Origin: Emydura subglobosa
Taxonomy: Eukaryota; Chordata; Testudines; Chelidae
DNA length: 64,000 nucleotides
Assembly: GCA_007922225.1 (NCBI GenBank)
Contig: ML679960.1
Span: forward strand, 8,348,844-8,412,843
Direction: 5' to 3'
Translations under genes and position numbers: made by a program
The notes under the pieces: model-generated
The model's input: only the letters and a program-made list of their open reading frames with translations
What the model was told of the DNA's origin: nothing
Database searches by the model: none
In this document: positions 26,764 to 37,330 of the stretch, piece by piece
Position numbering within the stretch: position 1 is the stretch's first letter
Layout of the letters: each line of letters begins with the position of its first letter

Positions 26764-27542
26764 TGTGGCATAACAGTGCATCTTCCTCAGTTTCCTCTTT
26801 GTTTCAGAGTCTCTAATAACTCCATTCAAGTTTTCCACACGTAAATAGTCCTTTGCAGATTTAACTTATTATAAAAGCCCAACAACCAGAATCCCCAAGC
26901 ACGGTCAAATACTACATTCAATCTTTCAAGTCCTGCCAGTCCATCAACACACGAAGTACAGCTTTAGCATTTTTCACCACACTCCAACTCCCTGGTACAA
27001 ATCCAATGTGTCTCATTCCATCTAGGCTCTCAAAAATGGCTCCAGCATCTTTGACCACTCATCAACCAAGCCCCTCTGGCTGAGGTGCTTTTCTGCCTTG
27101 CTTACATCCCAGGAAGGGTCCAGCTCTCACCCAGAGACATCAGCAGGCTCACTCCTCCATCATTCCCCAGTTTTCTGCCCTCTTTTGCCTTCTGAATTGA
27201 GCTCTCGAGCCTGGGGAAGTTTATAGGTGACATCACCAACCAATCACATTCATGCCTTCTCCTTTTCACCAGCCTGATCTAGCTCCACTGCTCACTAAGG
27301 AACTCTTACTGCTCCCTCCTTCCAGGGCATACTCTGCCTAAGCCCTCAACACAGCTTTGCTCTTCCTCTGAGTTCTTGCCCTCTCTGGACTCTGGGTTCT
27401 GAACATTCTCTTGCCTTTGGGCTGTCTCATTTGTAACTCCTAGGGCCACGCACCCTCCTCATTATACCCCACTAGGGTGCACCTTGATTGGAACAGGAGA
27501 GCTGGATCCAATTTCATTTAAGGGGCCAGCTAGAGTGCTACA
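26764..27542 (-). mobile_element. Possible solo LTR (minus strand)
   Basis: A segment distinct in composition that starts TGTGGCAT at 26764 and ends GTGCTACA at 27542. On the minus strand it therefore reads TGTAGCAC to ATGCCACA, the TG...CA form of an LTR. The minus-strand start continues 'ctctagctggcccctt', typical of reptile LTR starts. There is no matching target duplication, no adjacent coding remnant and no clear poly-A signal. Another repeat class is possible. Confidence 0.35.
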
Positions 27543-28895
27543 GAAAGGTTTGAACGATCAAAAGCCACTTTCACTTTCTGATGCCATCCAATTGACAAGA
27601 AGAGAAGTTTTCTTGGCCAACCACAAATTCTGAATCCACCTGGCGCTACTCTCAGCATCTTCTGCTTGCTACTGCTGAAGCACCCAATTCTACCAACAAT
27701 AGCCACCGGTGCCTCTCCTTTGCCACTCCCAGCACCTTTCCTTCCCTGACCCTAATGCCTCCTGCAGTCCTTCTTTCCCCTGCCTTATGACAGGGACTTC
27801 ACACCATTCCCAATCACTCAAAGTGACCTTTGCCTCTACAGCAACCAGCATCTCCTCCTGTATTCAATTCTCACAACTCTGTCCCCTCCAACATTGCTTC
27901 CTACCGACCCATCACTCAGCTCCTGCTTCTCCCACAGCAGCTACCCACCACATACCTAAGAATTTGCCTTTATTCCTCTGCCCCTATTAAATTGATCGAT
28001 ATTTCTCCTCTTCTCACCCCCAATTATGCTTCATCTCTCTTGCCTGATCTACTGATGATGCTGGACTCCCTCCCACTCCTTACTCCACCCACTAGCTTCT
28101 CCTTCCACTCAATATCCTGCACCATTTTCTCTCCCTCCCCCATTCTCTACTCCAAGACCGTCTCTTTCCAGACGTTGCGCCTTCCCCGAGTGGGTAGATA
28201 CAGCAAGCGAAGGTGAGTGCATATGCATCTGATGGATGGAGAGCGAGTGCACACACCCATTTATGCTTTCTCTCCACTCTCCACCTACATATGTCCACTA
28301 CCTCTCTTTACGTTCATATCTCCTCTTCCCCACCCCTCTGTTTACATAAACTCAGGAAATTGCATCTGGCATTTCAAAATTTTCCAAGAGAGGATTCCTA
28401 TACCCTCCTCATTTTTACATTTTTTGTCATCTCTCCTTAGCTCCCTCTTTCTGTTTGACGAGCTACAAGCCTGGTATTACAAGAAAATACTGTATAACGG
28501 ATTGTATGAGTTTCAAATGAAAACATGCAAATTTTGCACAATTTGACTAAATATTGCTTATACAGGGCAGATGTAAGTTACAGCTGCAGCACAATCCTGT
28601 TTACATTCTTGACGAGTAGAGTTTGTAGTCAAAAAGCTCAATGATATTTTCTCTATATGCAACATGGGCCCCCCCATTTCCTCATCAGGAATCCTTTAGA
28701 GCCTCTCTTATATACAACAATAAACAATTTTAAATGAAATACACATATTCTATTTCCTGTGTCTGCATGCTCTGAGTCAGTATCAAACTATGCTTGCTTT
28801 ACTCAGCAGCTATTACTATATATAGCTTTATCAAAAATCAACTTTCCTCTTCCTCTGTCCAACTTCCTCCTCCCCCACACATCACACCACATAAG
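27543..28895. other. Pyrimidine-rich block without supported gene
   Basis: From about 27640 to 28440 the plus strand is C/T-rich, which keeps several frames open by chance (up to 128 codons at 27830-28216). Residue composition is Ser/Pro/Leu-rich and low in complexity, so I do not call a gene. It contains copy A of the duplicated segment at 28131-28295. It could be a decayed LINE 5' region, but I cannot show it. Confidence 0.45.
28131..28295 (+). repeat. Duplicated ~165 bp segment, copy A
   Basis: Near-identical (only a few differences by eye) to 29389-29554. Both copies hold 'ctccaagaccgtctctttcc', 'cagcaagcgaaggtgagtgc' and 'tttatgctttctctccactc'. Copy A lies in surrounding sequence of like (C/T-rich) composition, which suggests it is the donor and copy B the insert. 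Both copies carry AAG/GTGAGT, a perfect vertebrate 5' splice-site consensus, at 28210-28218 here. Confidence 0.9.
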
Positions 28896-30865
28896 GAAGT
28901 TGCTCCAGGGAAACTGGGTGCTTTCAGGGAGCTGGATGGGCAGGATCCCCTGGGAGGCTAATATGAGGGGGAAAGGAATCCAAAAGAGCTGGCTGTATTT
29001 TAAAGAAACCTTATTGAGGGCGCAGGAACAAACCATCCCAATATGGAGAAAGAATAGCAAATATGGTAGGTGCCCAGCTTGGCTTAAGAAAGAAGTCTTT
29101 GGTGATTTTAAACACAAAAAAGAAGCTTACAAGAAGTGGAAGCTTGGTCAAATGACTAGGGAGGATTATAAAAATACTGTTCTAACATGCAGGAATGAAA
29201 TCAGGAAGGCCAAAGCACAATTGGAATTGCAGCTAGTAAGGGACGTGAAGGGGAACAAGAAGGGTTTCTACAGGTATGTTACCACCAAGAGAAAGATTAG
29301 GGAAAGTGTCGACCCCTTACAGAATGGGGGAGGCAACCTAGTGACAGAGGACGTGGAGGAAGCTAAGGTATGCAATGCCTTTTTTGCCTCCCTCTCCCAT
29401 TCTTTACTCCAAGACCGTCTCTTTCCAGACGCTGCGCCTTCCCTGTGAGTGGGTAAATACAGCAAGCGAAGGTGAGTGCATATGCATCTGATGGATGGAG
29501 AGCGAGTGCACACACCCATTTATGCTTTCTCTCCACTCTCCACCTACACATGTCACAGACAAGGTCAGTTCCCAGACCACTGCACTGGGCGGCACAGGAT
29601 GGGGAGGAGGTGAACATCCCTCAGTGCTGAAGGAACAGGTTCAGGACTATTTAGAAAGATTGGATATACACAAGTCCATTGGGGCAGATGCAATGCATCC
29701 GGGGATGCTGAGGGAGTTGGCTGATGTGATTTCAGAGCTATTGGCTATTACCTATGAAAGCTCGTGGCAATTTGGGGGAGGTCCCTGATGATTGGAAAAA
29801 GGCAAATATAGTGCCAAACTTCAAGAAAGGGAAAAAAGAGGATCCAGGGAACAACAGACCGGTCAGCCTCACCTCAATTCCTGGAAAAATCACAGAACAG
29901 GCCCTCAAGGAACAACCTGATTACCTTCTATGAAGAGGTGACTGGCTCTGTGGATGTGGGGAAAGCGGTGGACGTGATATACCTTGACTATAGCAAAGCT
30001 AAATACCGTCTCCCACAGTATTCTGATCAGCAAGTTAAAGAAGTATAGGTTGGATGAATGGACTATAAAATGGATAGAGAGCTGGGTAAATCATTGGGCT
30101 CAACAGGTAGTGATCAATGGCTCCATGTCTAGCTGGCAGCCAGTCACAAGTGGAGTGCCCCAGGGGTCGGCCCTGGGGCTGGTTTTGTTCAACAGTTTCA
30201 TTAATGATCTGGAGGATGGGGTAGATTGCACCCTCAGCAAGTTTGCAGATGACACTAAGCAGATGACACTAAGTGGTAGATACCCTGGAAGGGAGGGATA
30301 GGATACAGATGGACCTAAACAATTGTGGGATGTGGCCAAAAGAAATCTGATGGGGTTCAACAAGGACAAGTTCAGAGTCCTCCACTTAGGATGGAAGAAT
30401 CCCATGCACAGCTACAGACTGGGGACCTAGGCAGCAGTTCTGCAAAAAAGAACCTAGGAGTTACAGTGGCTAAGAAGCTGGATATGATTCAGCAGTGTGC
30501 CCTGGTTGCCAAGAAGACTAATAGCATACTGGGCTGCATTAGGAGAGCATTGCCAGCAGATCGAGGGAAGTGATTATTCCCCTCTATTCGGCATTGGTGA
30601 GGCCACATTTGGAGTATTGTGTCCAGTTTTGCCCCCCTTCCACCGCCCGCACTACAAAAAGGATGTGGACAAGTTGGAGAGTCCAGCAGAGGGCAACAAA
30701 AATGATTATGGGGCTGGAGCACAACAATTATGAGGAGAGGCTGAAGGAACTAGGCTTGTTTAGTCTGCAAAAGAGAAGAATGAGGGGGGATTTGATAGCA
30801 GCCTTTAACTACCTGGAAGGGAGTTCCAGGGCGGATGGAGCTAGGCTGTTCTCAATGGGGTAGAT
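28896..30865 (+). pseudogene. CR1 ORF2 (reverse transcriptase), broken
   Basis: ORF2 of CR1 encodes an apurinic-type endonuclease followed by a reverse transcriptase that copies the element's RNA at a nicked genomic site. Here the endonuclease is missing. The linker before the RT is readable at 28905-29389 and includes GRCPAWLKKEV and ending NAFFAS. It resumes at 29556 with DKVSSQTTALG. RT motifs seen are RPVSL (29856-29870), a palm motif IYLDYSKA (about 29979-30002), PQGS (30157-30170) and the catalytic FADD box (30242-30253). Damage includes the insert after FFAS, a frameshift near 29775, loss of roughly 100 bases at 29911, a 2-base loss after SKA, and a 14 bp tandem duplication at 30246-30273. 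It cannot be functional. Confidence 0.9.
29389..29554 (+). repeat. Duplicated ~165 bp segment, copy B, inserted in CR1
   Basis: Foreign to CR1: it splits the ORF2 reading between NAFFAS and the following DKVSSQ. It matches copy A at 28131-28295 in the same orientation, and the copies start 1.26 kb apart. The left junction sits at 'cctccctctcccattct', where CR1 and the donor region look alike, so microhomology may have guided the event. About a dozen CR1 bases normally found at this spot seem to be replaced. Confidence 0.88.
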
Positions 30866-31410
30866 GACAGAACAAGGAGCAATGGTCTCAAGTTGCAGTG
30901 GGGGAGGTCTAGGTTGGATATTAGAAAAAAGTTTTTCACTAGGAGGGTGGAGATGCACTGGAATGGGTTACCTAGGGAGGTGGTGGAATCTCCATCTTTA
31001 GAGGTTTTTAAGCTGTGGCTTGACAAAGCCCTGGCTGGGATGATTTAGCTGAGGTTAGTTCTGATTTGAGCAGGGGGGGTTGGACTAGATGACCTCCTGA
31101 GGTTCCTTCCAACTCTAATATTCTATGATTCTATGACCCTACCTGCCCATATGTGGACCACCACTAGCACTTCATTTCCAGAGTCAGCATTTTTTAAAAC
31201 CCTCAGAAAGGTCCCAGCCCTGCTGGGAGAAAGGAAGAATTAATCTCATAGCTTTTTACATTATTGTTGTCTTTCTGAAGCCAGCCTCCCCAACAGCAGC
31301 TGCTCAGACTAGGGCACCAAAGCCCAGGATCAACTCCTGACCAACTTTCTGGAGGGATGATAAGCCTTCTCACCTAGCACAGAACCTGCCATCTCCAGCT
31401 TTCCAAAGAC

Positions 31411-31494
31411 CAAGATTCCTGGAGCTTCAGACAGTCATTCTCACCCTGTCCTCAAGATTCCTGGAGCTTCAGACAGCCATTCCTACCCCGTCCT
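31411..31494 (+). repeat. 42 bp tandem duplication (two copies)
   Basis: The units at 31411-31452 and 31453-31494 both start 'caagattcctggagcttcag' and end 'gtcct', with a few substitutions between them. Confidence 0.93.
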
Positions 31495-31689
31495 CAACAC
31501 AAATACTCTCCAAAGCCTAGTCCCGTTCTACCAACCTCAGACTTCTAAAATCCAGCAGCAAACTGACTTTACTACCCCTTGCTTGACTGAACAGGATTTT
31601 TTTGTTTTTGTTTTTAAACTTAATACCATTTTCTTATTCCTGCATGAGCCACACTCACGCTTTCTTTCCCCTTACACTATTTAAATTTG

Positions 31690-32700
31690 AGCTAAATAAT
31701 TCAAAAAATAGACAGGAAAGCATTTGACATGCTTATGGAGGATACAGGATAATTAAACAGATTTCATTAGAATGTCCAACTACACATTTATAAGATGTCA
31801 CAGTAATCTATAACAACAAATGTCGATGGGAAAATGTACAAAAAGGACGGAGCAAAACTGAATTAGTCTAAATGATATGGCTTCTGATAGAGTCCAAGAA
31901 CTATATCAAAATCACGCTTGGTAAAAAATAGATGTGGAACTGGAAAGTAATTAACTGAAATTGATGTGTGAAATATTAGGCTTAATTGATGGACTAAATA
32001 ATGAGGGGATGGGCTATTCCACCCATCACTCCCTTTTTGGGTCCTTAAAGACAGAGACGTTGGGGGAAAAGAAAGAAGAACAAATGGAGTTTACAGGAGC
32101 AAGCTTCATCATAAGGGCTACCATCTGACTTTTTTCTGGGACCCCAGATTTTCTTCATCCTAATCCTGAGAGATGTCCTGACTAGATAAGTCAGAGAGAG
32201 GGATCCAGATGACACTGCCACCCCTACCAGCTCTAGCTGAATTACAAACGCCACCTGAGATGAAACAGGATTGGACTTTAACAACATCAACAACAACAGC
32301 TCCAGCCCATCTCAGCTAACTTCATCTCTTTTCCACAAGACAGCAGTTATTGCCATCTTCAATTGCCACCTACGTGATTGTCAAAAAAGGGAGGTTTTCC
32401 TTCTAAGACTTTCTTCAGTGAAAGGAAAAGGGAACCAAGAAATGTTAAACTGAAAGTCTTACTTAACACTTTACATTTCAAGTATTTCAACTATTTTTCC
32501 TTCATTTCTGTATCTTTAATAAAAGATTAAGAATTTTTAATGGTATTTGCGCCATGGTCCTAAGCAGACTGAGGTCCCCATATATCATACTCTCGATATT
32601 TTGTAACCCATTTAATGCTGGACAGTCATTGGATTAGATTAAACACCTTTGGCCTATTTATCCCATCTAAATTAATATAACAGGATTCTTGAAATAGCAA
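31690..32700 (+). repeat. Unclassified ~1 kb interspersed repeat
   Basis: The outer parts (31785-31985 and 32600-32690) align with 14715-15085. Shared blocks are 'aacaaatgtcgatgggaaaa' (with substitutions), 'ttagtctaaa', 'tttaatgctggacag' and 'taaattaatataacag'. About 600 bases present here (roughly 31985-32595) are missing from the 14.7 kb copy. They include an AATAAA at 32518-32523 and texture I associate with a dispersed turtle repeat ('gggctattccacccatcac', 'aaagacagagacgttgggg'). The open frames are short and lack domains. Class unknown. Confidence 0.6.
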
Positions 32701-35700
32701 TTTGAATACAAACACTGACAGAGAGGCAATAGCTGAGTAACTGTGCGATAGTTGGGTGGGGGATAAGAGAGAGACAGAGGAGGAGGAGAAGGGGAAGATA
32801 AAGGAGTCAGAACTTTGGTCTCCAGGCATTTGTGGATTAAATAGAAAAAAAATCCTAGACTTTGAGCAATTATTAATTTTGTTGATCTAGGATTTTTTAA
32901 AAAAATTTGCAACATCAAATGGAATAAAATTGGAAAGCAAAGCACATAATGGTTAAGTATAATTTCCTAACTTTGAGGATGCTTTAAATCCCTCCCCACA
33001 CACCAAAAATTCAAGTAACTGTTTAATCAATCACGGCATAAGACTGGTACTTCAGGTCCCAGCTCATAGTGTTTATATTTCAACATTCAATCATTCCAAC
33101 AAAAGAAAATCAAGCTAGATGCCTAGAAAATTTCAATATATAAAAGTTTTTTTGGTAATGTAGAAATTCATACAGCAACTGAACAAGGCCAGTCAATATG
33201 CTTTTTTTGGAGTCTTGAATGAAATCACTCATAAAAATCTTTAAAGAAGACATCCATCAGAAACCACCATTTAGTAAAGAATTCCATTTAAAAAAATGTA
33301 ATTTTATATTTATAGAAAAACCATTTACAATGTTCCATATACCATCTCTGACAGTTTATGATGTTCCAGCGTGAAGCTAAGGCTGGGATAGTAAACTGAT
33401 CATAATCTTTTCATGGGGAAAAATTGAAATGACTGGTAATAGTCACACCTCACATATTGAAGCTACATACACAACAGCATTTCTGTACTGCACACAGCTA
33501 GACACAGAAAGACAATATATGTTTGGATGAATCTACTCCCTGCTTTTATCATTCATTCATTTTTAAAGCACAAAATCATCACAGTAAATACTTTTTTTTT
33601 TGCTTGTTAAACCAGTACTACATGGAATATTATAATAATAAAGGGTTTAGTCTGTATACACATTAAGACCAATGACTCATATGTTCTCATTATTAAAACT
33701 AGGTCATTGTTAAAAATTTGCTGGCGGTGGGATTTGTTGCCATGAATAATAAGAGCATGACTGCAAGTCATAATAGACTAAGCACACAGAAAACATTATG
33801 AATGATGGTAACACTTTCAGTAGTTAGGGAGCTCACTGTAATGTTACTAAATATGCCCTCCAACTGATGCTAAATTTAGTATCAATTGAATTTATTTGGC
33901 ATCAAACCAGTTGGTTCTCATGGAGCTAGAAAGTAGAGGTGTTTTAAGTTCAGCAGAGTATGCTACTAGCAATACTGAACTGCTCTGTTAATTCTCTGGA
34001 AGGCTGTATTGTGAACAAACAATGTTAAAATATGCTGGTGTTGGTGAAAAGAATATAAGACCATGAAACTGCCTTTCCTGGAACTCCTGTGGCCTCTTGG
34101 TGTCATGTATAGGATTGGTAAAAATTCTAATAAAATGTAAATATGACAACTCAAACATTCTAGCTTATAATTTTCTTTCAGGATCCTATTATGAAAATAC
34201 TTTATGGGAAAATGTACACACAATTCTTCAATGAAAATCTAGAGATTCAATTGCTATACCAAGTGTAAACCCTACAGGTTTCTCAATCTCTCAGCCTAAC
34301 CTGACCTGGGAAGAATTCATCAAGTTTAAAACATTTTAAAACAATATCAGTGTAATACTATATTTCTGTGAGAGCAATTTAAAACAAAATGTCTCCTCTT
34401 TGGTATTAACACTGTACTTACCAATTACTTCCCTTTTGCCAGTGATGTTTGTAATATGATAAACTGCAGAGCATAAGGATATTTGATAAATCAGGATGCC
34501 TTTAAATTAGTTGGCGTTTATTCTTAGTCTCCTTGATTCCTGTTCTTCCCCATCACAAAAAAATAAAATCTAACAAACAAATTTTTAGTTTCCACAAATT
34601 GAACACAAAAGAGGACAAACTGTAGTTTTACCAGCAGCGGTTTTGCCAGCATATTGTATAAGGCGGCAATGTAAGGAAAAAATATAGTGTATTCACTCCC
34701 TCAGCCCTCTACTATGCTGTAATTCCATCAAGGGTGAAACTCCAGTAGTTTTTTCAGGTCATGAGAAACCTCTAGAAAGAATTATAACCTTAATTTATGT
34801 ACAAGTAATATAATGTATAGTAAAAAGAACTCTATTGCTCCAGTCTGACATGTTCCATTTCTCAGATCTGCCACTTCTCTTTTGTATAACACAATTTTAT
34901 TTTGAGCAATGTCTTTCAAAACGGTATCCTAAAACACTACATAATGAAATAATTTAAGATAATGAGCTGTATTATATCTATCAGGTGCTAATCACTGAAG
35001 TATTGAAGCATCATTACAGGAATTAAAGGGCTCATCCATCTCAGTACCTCTATGGACCTCATAACTCTAGTATTCCAGAATAGAATTTTTAAAGAACTAA
35101 AGATCTTTATATATGTTACTATTACTGTTACTTATAGTGTATGGAATATGTAAGTCAATGTATATAAAGAAAATTCTTCTTCTGAGAAAAACTACCATCA
35201 CAGAATAGAGCACAGCATATGGCATAAAGTATGGAAGATAATGGTTTACAAGGGAAAATTACTGATCATTAACTCCTTTCAGCATAGTCTCAGCTTTTTC
35301 CATTCTACCACAAAGACTCTATGGTCTCTAAACAACCAGTAGATTTTCCAGAGTAGCTAAAGGGCTAACAGAGACATCTTTGCAAGACTCCTTCTTGGCT
35401 CAGTGTCAGTTGGTAAGTCTCTTTTCCATTCCACTATGACTTTAGTGTGGCTCAGCTGCTAAAGGCATTGTTTGCTTATTTCCAGAAATATGGACAATAA
35501 TAAATTACAGGGGAAAAACAAAACAGGGATCTTGGAAGAAGGGCTGTTCACTGAGAAGTCTGAGTCACTTTCTTGTATTTTAGGCACATCTATGCCCAGA
35601 GTGGCAGTGTGGAATGTGTTAGATTCCAAATCAGGACACACTGGGTCCTGTCCCTGGGTCAGGGACTGAGTCTGAGTCAAAGTTAGAGGGTGACTGCATT

Positions 35701-36128
35701 TCACACTCCTTCAAATCAAGTTCTGGTGGTGCAGGCAGAAGGTTTGTGAGGTGGGCTCTAGGGTCATGATGGGGATGAGTGTGTGTGTTGCATGGTGGGG
35801 AGGGAGCAGGGAGTGTGGATTTTAGTGGCAAGTTGGAAATCTGAAGTGTTCAGGAAAGTCAGTGGAAAAGCCTGGGCCAACGTGGTAAAAGGAACTACTC
35901 TAAATAGCTTTTCCTAAATGCGCTTTGGGAAAAAAAAAAAACAAATAGTCTGGTGAGTTTCCCAAAATCTGAGGCAAGTATTGCGCACTGCTGAAGCTGC
36001 ACAGTGTGAGAGGAAGGAGAGTGGGAAAGAATATTTTTGCAGACACGGGGAGTAGGATAGGTAGGACCAACCTTGTAGTGGTTGAGGACTGCCGCAGGAT
36101 GGAGAAGACGACCCACAAAGCAGATAAG
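32701..36128. other. No gene seen
   Basis: AT-rich DNA with a GC-richer patch at 35440-36100. Overlapping frames of 65-92 codons on both strands there show no domain. Nothing recognisable otherwise. Confidence 0.45.
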
Positions 36129-36240
36129 GTCTCAAATTCAACAAAGCATTTAAGCACACATTTATCTTTAAATGTCCCATTGACTTCCAGATTCTTCTTA
36201 AAGTTTAAAACATGCTTAAATGCTTTGCTGAATCAGAGTC
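36129..36240. repeat. Palindromic amniote repeat
   Basis: Inverted arms: 'ggtctcaaattcaacaaagc' to 'atttaagcac' on the left, and 'catgcttaaatgctttgctg' to 'aatcagagtc' on the right. The centre holds 'tcccattgacttcc'. This is the same layout as 18738-18806. Foldback or MITE-like, non-coding. Confidence 0.7.
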
Positions 36241-37102
36241 TTTGCCAAGTAAGGAGCCAAGAGAGAGTTTTCTGTTGTACCTGAAAGCAGACTGCCCAGG
36301 CTCTACGGGCTCATGAAGGCTATTTCCCTTAACTACTTCAATAGAATGGGAGAAGAGGGATACACAAAGACTATTTATGATGAAATCAAAAGCCAAAGAG
36401 CAGAGAGAAACTAAGAGGCATAGATAGGGAACAAAACCTGTGTTTTAATATGTGATTTGAAAACAGAAGCAAAATCAACTAGGCAAAGAGTTACAGACCG
36501 CAGGAGCTACACAGAAGAATATTACACAATTAGTGACAAAATTATGGGAAAAGCTGAAAAGTACACCAGTCCTCTTCTTATCCATCTTTTTCTGACCAAT
36601 TCATTTTTGAAAGTATTGTGAAACTATTAACGTGTACAACTGCACAACACTTCTTTTTAATTATGTGCCTATCTGAGATCACATTCTTTTTTGAAGTCAG
36701 TAATGAAAGAAAATAAAGATATACTCTTCTATTAAAACTAGAATATTGTAGGATTCCTTGAGTCATTTAGAAGGAATGAACAGTCTGATATAAACCAGAA
36801 TTAGATCTGATTTGTTGACAGAACAATTACATTTAGTTGTCTAAGTGTCTAACTGAATTAAAACAAATTAACTACTCCCATTACAAAAAATTACAGTAAC
36901 TTTTAATCACTTTGGATGTTCTGGAAAAATCTCTTCAGAAATTAGTAATGTTACTAAAAGATGTAAAATGTATTACTATGGAAACCCCATTTCACATTTT
37001 AAGGTGGGAAAAATTGCCAAGCAAAAATCCACCTTTTCCTCCTGCAAGTGCCTTCTGAAAATTGGTTTCTGTTGTAAGGCATTCAAAGATATCTGAAGAG
37101 AA

Positions 37103-37330
37103 GGGTTGTCCAGTAGTTAGGAAACTAGAAATTTGTAGTGTAGGATTTGGGAAACCCAAGTTCAAGTCACTGTCCCACAGAATTCCTGTGTGACCTTGGG
37201 CAAGTCACTTAGTGAACTGAAGCACAGGGACTATCTACAAAAGTGGGTAATTGTACTTCCTTATCTCACAAGGATCTTGTGAGGCTAAATGCATTGAAAA
37301 GTTTGAGAATCACTTTAATGCTATGGGTAA
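37103..37330 (+). mobile_element. MIR SINE (plus strand)
   Basis: Ordered MIR blocks: 'tccagtagttaggaaac' (the tRNA-derived part is decayed), 'tgtgaccttgggcaagtcac' (the diagnostic CORE), then 'ctcacaaggatcttgtgagg' and a tail. About 230 bp. This ancient SINE spread early in amniote history. Confidence 0.85.

Larger units (their letters stand above)
28896..31136 (+). mobile_element. 5'-truncated CR1 LINE with complete 3' end
   Basis: Non-LTR retrotransposon of the turtle CR1 type. It begins inside ORF2, downstream of the endonuclease, and ends with the CR1 hallmark of tandem ATTCTATG-type octamers (31119-31136). The 3' UTR contains 'ttggactagatgacctcctg', which is diagnostic. The start near 28896 is set where CR1-like codons begin. 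It is damaged by a ~165 bp insert at 29389-29554, a deletion at about 29911, and small indels. No target duplication is expected for CR1. Confidence 0.93.

Noticed and set aside
27709..28546. Overlapping Ser/Pro-rich plus frames up to 128 codons
   Set aside because: C/T-rich composition lowers stop frequency by chance. Low-complexity residues and three overlapping frames argue against a gene.
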